From the NCBI GenBank assembly GCA_025361465.1, contig JANYAG010000252.1:1-7404 (forward strand): a DNA stretch of 7,404 nucleotides. Direction: 5' to 3'. The notes beneath the pieces were generated by a model. It saw only the letters and a program-made list of their open reading frames with translations. It had not been told where the DNA came from and did not search any database. Below are positions 1 to 6,500 of the stretch, piece after piece (the stretch's first letter is position 1; each line of letters begins with the position of its first letter). The DNA comes from Gemmatimonadota bacterium (GTDB taxonomy: Bacteria; Gemmatimonadota; Gemmatimonadetes; Gemmatimonadales; GWC2-71-9). Both the position numbers and the translations under genes were made by a program.

Positions 1-1486
1 GCATCATCGGCGCCTTGCTGTACGCCTGGAAGCTGTAGTTGGGGCCACCATAGTTGGCGTCCCACATCAGCGGCGCTTCGAGTTCGGAGCCGCTCATGCG
101 GCCATAGCTCTGGCCAAAGCGATCGAGGTTCCCCACGCGCCCGATGCGATCGGCGTCGGAGAGGACGTTCATGTACTGATTGAATCCCTCATCCATGAAG
201 CCGTACCAGGTTTCATTGGTACCGACCATCATCGGCCACCACTCATGGCCGACTTCGTGGTCGGCGGCGCCCAGCCCCGACATGATGAGGGCGGGATATT
301 CCATCCCATTGTCCGGTCCGTCAATCACCGTCATCGTCGGGAAGGCGTACGGCATCCAGAGCTTGGAATAGAACTCGAGCGCGTGCCGCGCCCGCGCGCC
401 GACCTGGGCATACTGGACGCGATTGCCCTGCAGGTACATCACGTGCACCGGGATGAAACCCTTGCCCGGGATGTTCGCCCGGGTCGCGTCCCAGACGTAG
501 CGGTCCGAGGTCCCCCAGGCAAAGTCGGCCACGCTGTCGGCCACGAAGTGCCAGACCAGCCGGTCACCGGCCGCCGTCGCGACCCCTGCGCCGCGCTCTG
601 AATTACTGAGAATGCTTCGCTGCGAATCCGACTCGAGCACATGCGACAGCCGCTCGCGCACGGTCGGCGTCAGCACCTGCTCCGGGTTCTGCAACACGCC
701 GCTGGCCCCGACGGGCCATCCGGCCGGCAGGTCGAGCGAGACATCGAAGCGGCCGAAATTGTTGTAGAACTCGGACGGCCCGAGATAGGGGTCCAGGTCC
801 CAGCCGCGCAGGTCATCGTACACCGCCACCCGCGGATACCACTGCGCCACCTGGTAGAGCGAGTCACCCCAGCGGCCCATCCGCAGCCCGCGCCCATTGT
901 CGGCGCGCGGCACGCGGAAGCTCCATTCCAGTTCCATCTTGCCGGTACCCTTGGCAGCCACCGGCTTCGGCCAGACGATCCGGGCCGAGGTGGTGGACAG
1001 CTGGCCAGCCATGAACTGGCTGGTGAGATCGACCGGCGCACCGTCGAGCAGCAGCTTGGTGATCTTCACTCCTTCGGTGATCTCGCCGACCTGCTCAGCC
1101 CGCGCCACGTTGGCCGAGAAGATGTTCTGGTCGAGCCGCAGCTGCAGCATACGCAGCGTGGTGTCACTGTTGTTGGTGATGATCACCGTCTCGCGCCCGG
1201 AGATCGTCGCCGTGGGGATGTCCAGCCGGGCATTGATCGTGTAGTCCACCGAGAGCTGCCAGTACTTCGCCCCCGGTCGTCCGGTGGAATCGCGCGTCCC
1301 GGCCGCAAACGCCCGCTTGATCATGTTGGTGAGCGGGATGTCGTGGCGAATCGCCCGGTCGGGCCACTTGGCGACGATGACCGGTGCGGCCTTGGCCGCC
1401 GGCTTTGTGGCCTGCGCGGAGACCGCCAGGGGAAGGGCGATCACCCCGGCGATCAGGATCACCGCGCGGGTGGCACGGCGAATCAT
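1..1486 (-). CDS. M1-family zinc metallopeptidase, paralogue B (C-terminal part beyond left edge)
   Basis: Secreted gluzincin of the M1 (aminopeptidase N / leukotriene A4 hydrolase) type, expected to cleave N-terminal residues from peptides outside the cytoplasm. 495 codons are visible and no stop is reached. An N-terminal Sec-type signal peptide (RR, hydrophobic stretch, then VSAQA) covers about residues 1-23. The substrate-binding GxMEN-like motif reads GMEYP. The zinc site is HEVGH (H410, E411, H414), followed after exactly 18 residues by the third ligand E433 in DEG. Y489 in AYSKAP is in the place of the catalytic tyrosine of the family's YEKG motif. The ATG at 1486 overlaps the stop of the upstream paralogue (ATGA), and only a weak GGTGA precedes it, which suggests translational coupling. 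No frameshift was seen on reading the whole frame. Substrate is unknown. The family call is firm; true aminopeptidase activity is inferred. Confidence 0.93.
   Translation of the reverse strand, partial: MIRRATRAVILIAGVIALPLAVSAQATKPAAKAAPVIVAKWPDRAIRHDIPLTNMIKRAFAAGTRDSTGRPGAKYWQLSVDYTINARLDIPTATISGRETVIITNNSDTTLRMLQLRLDQNIFSANVARAEQVGEITEGVKITKLLLDGAPVDLTSQFMAGQLSTTSARIVWPKPVAAKGTGKMELEWSFRVPRADNGRGLRMGRWGDSLYQVAQWYPRVAVYDDLRGWDLDPYLGPSEFYNNFGRFDVSLDLPAGWPVGASGVLQNPEQVLTPTVRERLSHVLESDSQRSILSNSERGAGVATAAGDRLVWHFVADSVADFAWGTSDRYVWDATRANIPGKGFIPVHVMYLQGNRVQYAQVGARARHALEFYSKLWMPYAFPTMTVIDGPDNGMEYPALIMSGLGAADHEVGHEWWPMMVGTNETWYGFMDEGFNQYMNVLSDADRIGRVGNLDRFGQSYGRMSGSELEAPLMWDANYGGPNYSFQAYSKAPMM
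1483..1486 (-). other. ATGA stop/start overlap coupling the two M1 genes
   Basis: The TGA of paralogue A and the ATG of paralogue B share four bases. The only ribosome-binding candidate for B is a weak GGTGA about 4 nt upstream, inside A. Such overlaps usually let the terminating ribosome restart, giving linked synthesis of both proteins; that effect is inferred here. Confidence 0.85.
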
Positions 1487-3762
1487 GGCGTCACCGGTGG
1501 CTTGGGTTGGCGCGGCCAGACATTGTCGGTCACGTCCTTGTCGGGGAAGCGACCGTATGGGTCGAGGGTGATCTTTTCGATCTTGCGGCCACCAAAGTTG
1601 AGTGCCGCCTTGAACGTCTTCGATCCGTTGAACCAGACATCAACGGGGAACGTCACCAAGGCACTGGCACTGTCGAGCTTGACGCTGTTCTTCATCTGGC
1701 GAATCGCCGCACCCTTGGGCGCAAACTCCACCTTCAGCACCACCGGCGACGGCATCTGGCCATCCTGCCGGACGGTGACCGTGGTGGCCGGGCCCACGCT
1801 CTTGACGTCCTGGATCGACCCTTCCACCGATTCGGTGGTGTAGAGCCAGTAGTACCAGAACCAGCCAAGATCCTGCTTGAGCGCCCTGCTCATGAAGAAG
1901 GCGTAGTCCCACGGGGTCGGGTGCTTGAACAGCCAAGCCTTGGCGTAGCCGCTCATCGCATGCCACACCGCCGAGTCACCGACAATCCCGCCGAGCATGG
2001 AGAGCATCTTCGGCGCCCGGCCGTACGCCTGGTCCTGGTAGCGCGGCCCACCGTAGTTGGCGTTCCACATCAGCATCGCATAGCTCTCGTCACCGCTCTG
2101 CGCGCCAAAGCTCTGACCATTGCAGTTGAGGACGCCGACGCCACCCGGGGGATTCATCGTGCGTGAGGTGCAGGCGGCGCCGCGGCCACCGCCGCCACCA
2201 CCGCCGCCGCTGGTCGTGAGCACCGGCGCACCCGCTCGACCCGTGGTGACCACCGCGGCCCCCGGCGGGGCGTTGACGACCCCAGGCGCATTGCCCGCGC
2301 GGCCACCACCGCCCGCACCACCTCGCCCCGTCCCGATCCCGAGGGTGACGCGGTCGGCGGTCGAGAGCGCATTCATGTACTGATTGAAGCCCTCGTCCAT
2401 GAAGCCGTACCAGGTCTCGTTGGTGCCGACCATCATCGGCCACCACTCGTGCCCGGCCTCATGATCGGACGCGCCGATGCTCGACATGATGAACATCGGA
2501 TATTCCATCCCGCCCTCGGGCCCATCGACCACCGTCATCAAGGGGAAGGCGTAGGGCATCCAGAGCTTCGAGTAGAACTCGAGCGCATGGCGAACGATCG
2601 GTCCGCCCGTCGCATAGGACGCCGCATGGCCCGGCTCGTACAGGAGGTTGACCGGGATCGGCCCCTTGCCCGGGATCGTGGCGCGCGTGGCATCCCAGAC
2701 ATAGCGATCCGACGTGCCCCAGGCGAAATCGCCACTCGTGTCGGCAATGAAGTGCCAGACCAACCGAGTGCCGGGCATGGTCGACTTCCCCGGCCCCCGC
2801 TCGTCGGCACTGACGATGTTGCGTTGCGAGTCCGACTCGAGCACATGCGACAGCCGATCGCGTGCCGTGGCCGTGAGCACTTCCTGCGGATTCTGGAGCA
2901 CTCCCGTGGCACCGACGATCCAGCCGGCCGGCACGTCGATCCGCACGTCGAAGCGGCCGAAGTTGTTGTAGAACTCGGTGTCCCCAAGGTAGAGCTCGGT
3001 GTCCCAGCCGCGAAGATCATCGTAGACCGCGACCTGCGGATACCACTGCGCCACCTCGTAGAGCGAGTCGGCCCAGCGGCCCATCCGCAATCCACGCGCG
3101 TTGGCATTTGGCACCGCGAAATCCCATTCCGCGTCGATCGTCACGCTGCCCTTGGCCGGCACCGGTGTGGCGAGCGTGATCGTGGCGACCGTCGAAGCGA
3201 GGCCGCTCACGGTCGGTACGCGCGGGCCAGCCGCCGGATCCGGAGCTCCACCGCGACCGCCGGCGAAGCCGCCTCGGCCACCACGTCCTCCAGCCGGCGG
3301 ATTCAGGTCCACCGGTTGCCCGTTGACGGCAAGCTTGGTGACGTGCATCCCGTAGGTGACCTCTTCCACCACTCGCGCGCGGACGTTGTGCGGCTCGAAG
3401 ACGTTCTGGTAGAGACGCAGCCGGATGTTCGCGATCGAGGTATCGCTGTTGTTCTTGAAGACGACCGTCTCGCGGCCGCTCACCACGTGCGTGGCCGAGT
3501 CAAGGCGGGCGTTGATGGTGTAGTCCATCCAGGTCTGCCAGTAGCGCTTGCCCGGCGCGCCGGACGAGTCGCGCGTCCCGGCGGCAAAGGCCCGCTTGAT
3601 CATGTTGGTAAGCGGGATTTCATGGTGGATCGGCCGGTCGGGCCACTTCGTGACCACTGCAGCGGACTTCGCCGCCGGCTTGGCGCCCTGGGCAGCGGCG
3701 CCATTGGGAAGGGCCATGATCCCGGCAACGAGGATGATGGCTGCGGCAACGCGGCGAGTCAT
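1483..3762 (-). CDS. M1-family zinc metallopeptidase, paralogue A (complete, 759 aa)
   Basis: Secreted M1-type zinc peptidase, probably periplasmic or extracellular. The signal peptide is MTRRVAAAIILVAGIMALP, ending near NGAAAQ. An N-terminal beta-rich domain leads to GGMEYP, then HEAGH (H434, E435, H438) with E457 after 18 residues, and Y580 in AYGRAP as probable catalytic tyrosine. A typical M1 helical stretch follows (FKHPTPWDYAFFM, then LGWFWYYWLYTTES). Compared with the downstream paralogue it carries a Gly/Arg-rich insertion near residues 150-175 and a larger Gly/Ala/Pro-rich insertion near 475-547, between the zinc site and the tyrosine. The start is the ATG at 3762 because AGGAG lies 5 nt upstream and the signal peptide begins there. 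A GTG at 3843 extends the frame by 27 residues but lacks a ribosome site and would bury the signal peptide. The stop overlaps the next gene's ATG. Physiological substrate unknown. Confidence 0.95.
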   Translation of the reverse strand: MTRRVAAAIILVAGIMALPNGAAAQGAKPAAKSAAVVTKWPDRPIHHEIPLTNMIKRAFAAGTRDSSGAPGKRYWQTWMDYTINARLDSATHVVSGRETVVFKNNSDTSIANIRLRLYQNVFEPHNVRARVVEEVTYGMHVTKLAVNGQPVDLNPPAGGRGGRGGFAGGRGGAPDPAAGPRVPTVSGLASTVATITLATPVPAKGSVTIDAEWDFAVPNANARGLRMGRWADSLYEVAQWYPQVAVYDDLRGWDTELYLGDTEFYNNFGRFDVRIDVPAGWIVGATGVLQNPQEVLTATARDRLSHVLESDSQRNIVSADERGPGKSTMPGTRLVWHFIADTSGDFAWGTSDRYVWDATRATIPGKGPIPVNLLYEPGHAASYATGGPIVRHALEFYSKLWMPYAFPLMTVVDGPEGGMEYPMFIMSSIGASDHEAGHEWWPMMVGTNETWYGFMDEGFNQYMNALSTADRVTLGIGTGRGGAGGGGRAGNAPGVVNAPPGAAVVTTGRAGAPVLTTSGGGGGGGGRGAACTSRTMNPPGGVGVLNCNGQSFGAQSGDESYAMLMWNANYGGPRYQDQAYGRAPKMLSMLGGIVGDSAVWHAMSGYAKAWLFKHPTPWDYAFFMSRALKQDLGWFWYYWLYTTESVEGSIQDVKSVGPATTVTVRQDGQMPSPVVLKVEFAPKGAAIRQMKNSVKLDSASALVTFPVDVWFNGSKTFKAALNFGGRKIEKITLDPYGRFPDKDVTDNVWPRQPKPPVTP
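2122..2340 (-). repeat. low-complexity Gly/Ala/Pro-rich insertion within M1 paralogue A
   Basis: Residues about 475-547 of paralogue A are almost entirely G, A, P, V, T and R. They include a run of eight glycines (519-526, bases 2185-2208, GGN codons) and end in a segment bounded by C531 and C547, the only cysteines in the protein. The distance from third zinc ligand to catalytic tyrosine is 123 residues here against 56 in paralogue B, so the net insertion is 67 residues. It keeps the reading frame and probably forms a flexible surface loop. The GGN codon run suggests growth by replication slippage. Confidence 0.8.
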
Positions 3763-3897
3763 GATGGCTCCTGGAAGGTGTAGGTCCTGCGGCTGGTTCG
3801 TCCTCAGCAAGGTGGTACGCATCACGGGGTCGAGTTGTTGCACTCGGAGGGAGACGGCGGCGACGGAATCGTCCCGCGACCTCCCGTCACCCCGGGT
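3763..3897 (-). other. intergenic gap between the M50 gene and the M1 pair
   Basis: 135 bp without a supported gene. Apart from the ribosome site at its downstream end, I see no convincing terminator hairpin with a T-tract and no well-spaced sigma70 promoter. The M1 pair may therefore be read through from the M50 gene or have a promoter of a type I cannot recognise by eye. Confidence 0.5.
3768..3772 (-). promoter_or_regulatory. Shine-Dalgarno site AGGAG of M1 paralogue A
   Basis: AGGAG sits 5 nt before the ATG at 3762. It decides this start against the in-frame upstream GTG at 3843, which has no comparable site. Confidence 0.8.
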
Positions 3898-5028
3898 TCA
3901 GGGGAGGAAGGGGATCGGGACGAAGGTCAACGCGAAGACCACGAGGCAGGCGATCCCGGTCCAGCGGCCGGCGCGCAACACCGGGCGATCCGGCACGATC
4001 ACGTCGGGATGGGCCCAGCTTCCCCCGCCGATCGCGAAGGTCAGACCAACCCACAGGTACCACATCGGGGCGCCCTGGGCGAGGACCAATAATCCCGCAA
4101 CAACCAGGTAGGAAATCCAGCGCTGGCGGCGACCAAGCAACCCGAACAGGACGTGCCCGCCATCGAGTTGCGAGAGTGGCAGCAGGTTCAGCCCGGTGAT
4201 GAAGAGCCCGACCCAGCCGGCAAACGCCTCGGGCGCCAGTACGATCGGCCCCGCCCCCGGCAGCAGCCATTCATGCAGCGCGAGCGTGAGCAGCGAATCT
4301 CCCAGCAGCACCGGGTGCCCGGCGAAGAGGACCAATTGGGGGCCGGCCAACGGCGCGGTGATCCGGTGAGACTCGAGGTAGCCCCAGATCAGCACCCCCA
4401 GCGCCACGACGAAGCCCGCCAATGGCCCGGCAGCGCCGACATCCAGTAGCTGCCGCCGGTCGTAAATCGGGCTGCGGAGACGAAGGAATGCTCCCATCCC
4501 GCCGATCGGCGAAATGTTGGGCGGGACCGGGAGGAAGTACGGCGGCGAGGCGTCGATGGCATACCGACGCGCCGTGAAATAGTGGCCAAGTTCATGAATC
4601 AGGAGGATGGCGAGCAGCGGGATGGCGAAGGTCCAGCCAAGGTGGAGGGTGCGCCAGCCGTCCCGGGCGATGAACAGCCCGAACTGCCAGACTCCCCCGA
4701 TCGCCTGCCCGATGGTGTGGTGCACCGGCGGCACCAACTGGCCGGCGAGCACCGCCCCGGCCGCGAGGGTACAGATAATGAAGAGAATGAGGAGGGCGCC
4801 GTGCCAGAGCCACCGCTCCGGCCGGGCCGGCGCCGACCCCTGAATCAGGACCAGGCGGGTGTGGCCGTCATCACCCCAGTACCAGGCCCCCGGCCAGGCC
4901 TGGAGGAAGGAGTCGAGCTCGGCACTTGGCCCGGCATGCTCGGCAGCGAGCATCCCGTCGAAAACCTCCCGGTCCCCGGCGAGGGTCATTTCCTCGCACG
5001 CCGCGAAAAAGCGCCGGGGATCGCTCAC
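3898..5028 (-). CDS. Site-2 protease family (M50) membrane zinc metalloprotease, 376 aa
   Basis: Polytopic intramembrane metalloprotease of the M50/S2P group, which cuts membrane-embedded substrates such as anti-sigma factors or signal-peptide remnants. A soluble N-terminal domain of about 70 residues is followed by hydrophobic segments near 76-98, 134-149, 198-218, 265-285, 303-320 and 355-372. The active site is HELGH (H145, E146, H149) at the end of a hydrophobic helix. GAAGPLAGF (198-206) matches the conserved G-x-x-GP loop, and NLLPLSQLDGGH (281-292) gives the third zinc ligand, D289. No PDZ domain is evident, unlike RseP. The start is GTG with AGAGG 4 nt upstream; an ATG at codon 14 has a poorly spaced GAGG. 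It is divergent from rho and upstream of two secreted peptidases, but no sigma/anti-sigma pair is present to name a substrate. Confidence 0.94.
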   Translation of the reverse strand: MSDPRRFFAACEEMTLAGDREVFDGMLAAEHAGPSAELDSFLQAWPGAWYWGDDGHTRLVLIQGSAPARPERWLWHGALLILFIICTLAAGAVLAGQLVPPVHHTIGQAIGGVWQFGLFIARDGWRTLHLGWTFAIPLLAILLIHELGHYFTARRYAIDASPPYFLPVPPNISPIGGMGAFLRLRSPIYDRRQLLDVGAAGPLAGFVVALGVLIWGYLESHRITAPLAGPQLVLFAGHPVLLGDSLLTLALHEWLLPGAGPIVLAPEAFAGWVGLFITGLNLLPLSQLDGGHVLFGLLGRRQRWISYLVVAGLLVLAQGAPMWYLWVGLTFAIGGGSWAHPDVIVPDRPVLRAGRWTGIACLVVFALTFVPIPFLP

Positions 5029-5036
5029 CGGGCCTC

Positions 5037-5065
5037 TTGACGCCGACGCTGCGGCCCCCTAACGT
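5037..5065 (+). promoter_or_regulatory. putative sigma70-type promoter of the rho operon
   Basis: TTGACG (5037-5042) and TAACGT (5060-5065) are separated by exactly 17 nt. The -35 matches five of six consensus bases. The -10 keeps the three most conserved positions (TA at the start, T at the end). Transcription would begin near 5071-5073, giving rho a leader of about 150 nt. The -35 overlaps the ribosome site of the divergent M50 gene. Confidence 0.6.
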
Positions 5066-5078
5066 GGGGTACTCCACG
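5063..5078. promoter_or_regulatory. 16-bp near-palindrome at the expected rho transcription start
   Basis: CGTGG and CCACG arms flank a GTAC centre; one central pair (5068/5073) is a mismatch. It overlaps the end of the -10 box and the predicted +1, a classic operator position. It could equally be a small hairpin at the mRNA 5' end. Function is inferred from position only. Confidence 0.4.
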
Positions 5079-5170
5079 CCGTATCACCCGACCCCCCACA
5101 TCATTGCTTCGCACCGACCCTCATACGCCAGACTCATTGACTCTTCCGTCACTGCTAGCTCCATCATCGC
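5079..5170 (+). promoter_or_regulatory. C-rich, G-poor rho leader: candidate rut site for Rho autoregulation
   Basis: Over 5081-5170 I count 39 C and 12 G in 90 bases, a strong C-over-G bias in otherwise GC-balanced DNA. It has many pyrimidine-C dinucleotides and no strong hairpin. Unstructured C-rich, G-poor RNA is what the Rho primary binding site captures, and rho in E. coli is autogenously controlled through attenuation in its leader. The segment lies between the putative promoter and rho's start codon. Autoregulation here is inferred. Confidence 0.5.
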
Positions 5171-5181
5171 GGTCAGCCGTG

Positions 5182-5203
5182 CGTCCAGCGCGCGGGCTGG
5201 ATG
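5182..5203 (+). promoter_or_regulatory. hairpin just before the rho ribosome-binding site
   Basis: TCCAGC (5184-5189) pairs with GCTGGA (5196-5201) around a 6-nt loop, and the stem extends by a G-U and a C-G pair to eight pairs. It ends ten bases before the GGAG of rho. There is no following T-tract, so it is not an intrinsic terminator. It could limit the rut region or affect translation initiation. Confidence 0.4.
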
Positions 5204-5212
5204 AATCGACCC

Positions 5213-5216
5213 GGAG
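5213..5216 (+). promoter_or_regulatory. Shine-Dalgarno site GGAG of rho
   Basis: GGAG lies 6 nt before the GTG start at 5223, supporting GTG as initiator. Confidence 0.75.
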
Positions 5217-5222
5217 ATCCTC

Positions 5223-6470
5223 GTGGACATCGCCGAACTGAAACAGAAGTCTGTCGCCGAGCTGCATGCACTGGCGGCCGAACTCAACATCACCAACTAT
5301 TCCGGGCTCCGCAAGCAGGACATGATCTTCCGGATCGAGCAGTCACTGCTCGACAAGGACACCGTCATCCGTGGTGAGGGGGTCTTGGAGATTCTGCCCG
5401 AAGGGTACGGCTTCCTCCGCAGCCAGGATTGGAACTACCTCTACGGCCCGGACGACATCTACGTCTCCCCGAGCCAGATCAAGCGATTCGACCTCCGCAC
5501 CGGCGACACGATCCAGGGGCAGGTCCGCCCACCCAAGGAGGGGGAGCGCTACCTCGCCCTCCTCAAGGTCGAGACCGTCAACTTCGAGGAGCCCGACAAG
5601 ACCAAGACCCGGATCGCCTTCGACAACCTCAAGCCGAGGTACCCGGACCAGCGGATCCGGCTGGAACAGAAGAACGGCGACCTGTCGATGCGCGTGGTGG
5701 ACCTGATGTCGCCGGTCGGCAAGGGGCAGCGCGGACTGATCGTCGCGCAACCGAAGGTCGGCAAGACGATCCTGCTGCAGAAGCTGGCCAACGCCATCAC
5801 CGAGAATCACCCCGAGATCTACCTGATCGTGCTGCTGATCGACGAACGGCCCGAAGAAGTCACCGACATGCAGGAGAACGTGAAGGCCGAAGTGATCGCA
5901 TCGACCTTCGACGAACCGGCCGATCGTCACGTGCAGGTTGCCGACATGGTGATCGAGAAGGCCCGCCGCCTGGTGGAGCACGGTCGCGACGTCGTCATCC
6001 TGCTCGACTCGATCACCCGCCTCGCGCGGGCACACAACGTCGTGGTGCCGCACTCGGGCAAGATCCTCTCCGGCGGCGTGGACGCCAACGCGTTGCAGAA
6101 GCCGAAGCGCTTCTTCGGCGCGGCGCGCAACATCGAGGGCGGCGGCTCGCTCACCATCATTGCCACCGCGCTGATCGACACCGGCTCGCGGATGGACGAA
6201 GTCATCTTTGAAGAGTTCAAGGGCACCGGCAACGCCGAGCTCGTCCTCGATCGCCGCCTCGCCGACCGGCGGATCTTCCCGGCCATCGACATCAACAAGT
6301 CCGGCACCCGCAAGGAAGAGCTGCTGCTCGACAAGGACGAGCTCAACCGCGTCCACCTGCTGCGTAACTTCCTGGCCGACATGCCGGTGGTCGAGGCGAT
6401 GGAGTTCCTGCTCGAACGGATGAAGCGAACCAAGACGAACAAGGAGTTCTTTGCCAGTATGGCGCAGTGA
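5223..6470 (+). CDS. rho: Transcription termination factor Rho, 415 aa
   Basis: Hexameric RNA-dependent ATPase and RNA translocase that ends transcription of untranslated RNA in the cytoplasm. An N-terminal Rho_N helical domain spans about 1-45 and an OSB-type RNA-binding domain about 48-120. Primary-site residues occur at the same numbers as in E. coli: Y62, F64, R66 in GYGFLR, Y80, E108 and Y110. The ATPase domain follows: Walker A QPKVGKT (176-182), catalytic E208 in DERPEEV, Walker B VVILLD (257-262), Q-loop SGKILSGGVDANAL (278-291), R-loop GSRMDE (321-326), and arginine finger R363 in SGTRKEE. Length matches the E. coli protein (419 aa); the N-terminal insertions seen in some actinobacterial and Bacteroidota Rho proteins are absent. 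It starts at GTG with GGAG 6 nt upstream. ruvX follows with no terminator between them. Confidence 0.99.
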   Translation: MDIAELKQKSVAELHALAAELNITNYSGLRKQDMIFRIEQSLLDKDTVIRGEGVLEILPEGYGFLRSQDWNYLYGPDDIYVSPSQIKRFDLRTGDTIQGQVRPPKEGERYLALLKVETVNFEEPDKTKTRIAFDNLKPRYPDQRIRLEQKNGDLSMRVVDLMSPVGKGQRGLIVAQPKVGKTILLQKLANAITENHPEIYLIVLLIDERPEEVTDMQENVKAEVIASTFDEPADRHVQVADMVIEKARRLVEHGRDVVILLDSITRLARAHNVVVPHSGKILSGGVDANALQKPKRFFGAARNIEGGGSLTIIATALIDTGSRMDEVIFEEFKGTGNAELVLDRRLADRRIFPAIDINKSGTRKEELLLDKDELNRVHLLRNFLADMPVVEAMEFLLERMKRTKTNKEFFASMAQ

Positions 6471-6479
6471 GACGTGAAT

Positions 6480-6500
6480 GGTGATTGGTGATTGGTGAAC
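6480..6500 (+). repeat. heptamer tandem repeat spanning the ruvX start
   Basis: GGTGATT occurs twice in direct succession, followed by the variant GGTGAAC. The third unit contains the GTG start codon of ruvX, and the TTG at 6492 falls across the second and third. The GGTGA cores may act as weak ribosome-binding sites, since no other Shine-Dalgarno sequence is present. An ATG at 6478 opens a six-codon frame (MVIGDW) whose TGA overlaps the ruvX GTG. Confidence 0.75.

Noticed and set aside
641..1843. A 400-codon plus-strand open frame opposite the M1 genes
   Set aside because: It spans both M1 genes and their overlap, shows no domain or signal peptide, and has shadow-type composition.
2449..3783. 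A 444-codon plus-strand open frame opposite M1 paralogue A
   Set aside because: It resembles the shadow frame opposite paralogue B only because the underlying genes are paralogous; it has no feature of its own.
3763..3843. Upstream GTG start giving a 786-residue M1 paralogue A
   Set aside because: There is no ribosome site before 3843, and the extension would place 27 non-hydrophobic residues before the signal peptide. ATG 3762 has AGGAG at 5 nt.
5138..5160. A second TTGACT hexamer in the rho leader as an alternative promoter
   Set aside because: No -10-like hexamer sits at 16-18 nt; the nearest, TAGCTC, is only 13 nt away.
3898..5222. A possible regulated-proteolysis system linking the M50 protease, the M1 peptidases and rho
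   Set aside because: No anti-sigma factor, sigma factor or site-1 protease is visible, and rho is on the opposite strand with its own promoter. Adjacency alone does not support a system.
6183..6200. Arginine in place of the E. coli R-loop lysine of Rho (GSRMDE)
   Set aside because: The substitution is conservative and, as far as I know, common in Rho outside enterobacteria, so it is not evidence of altered function.
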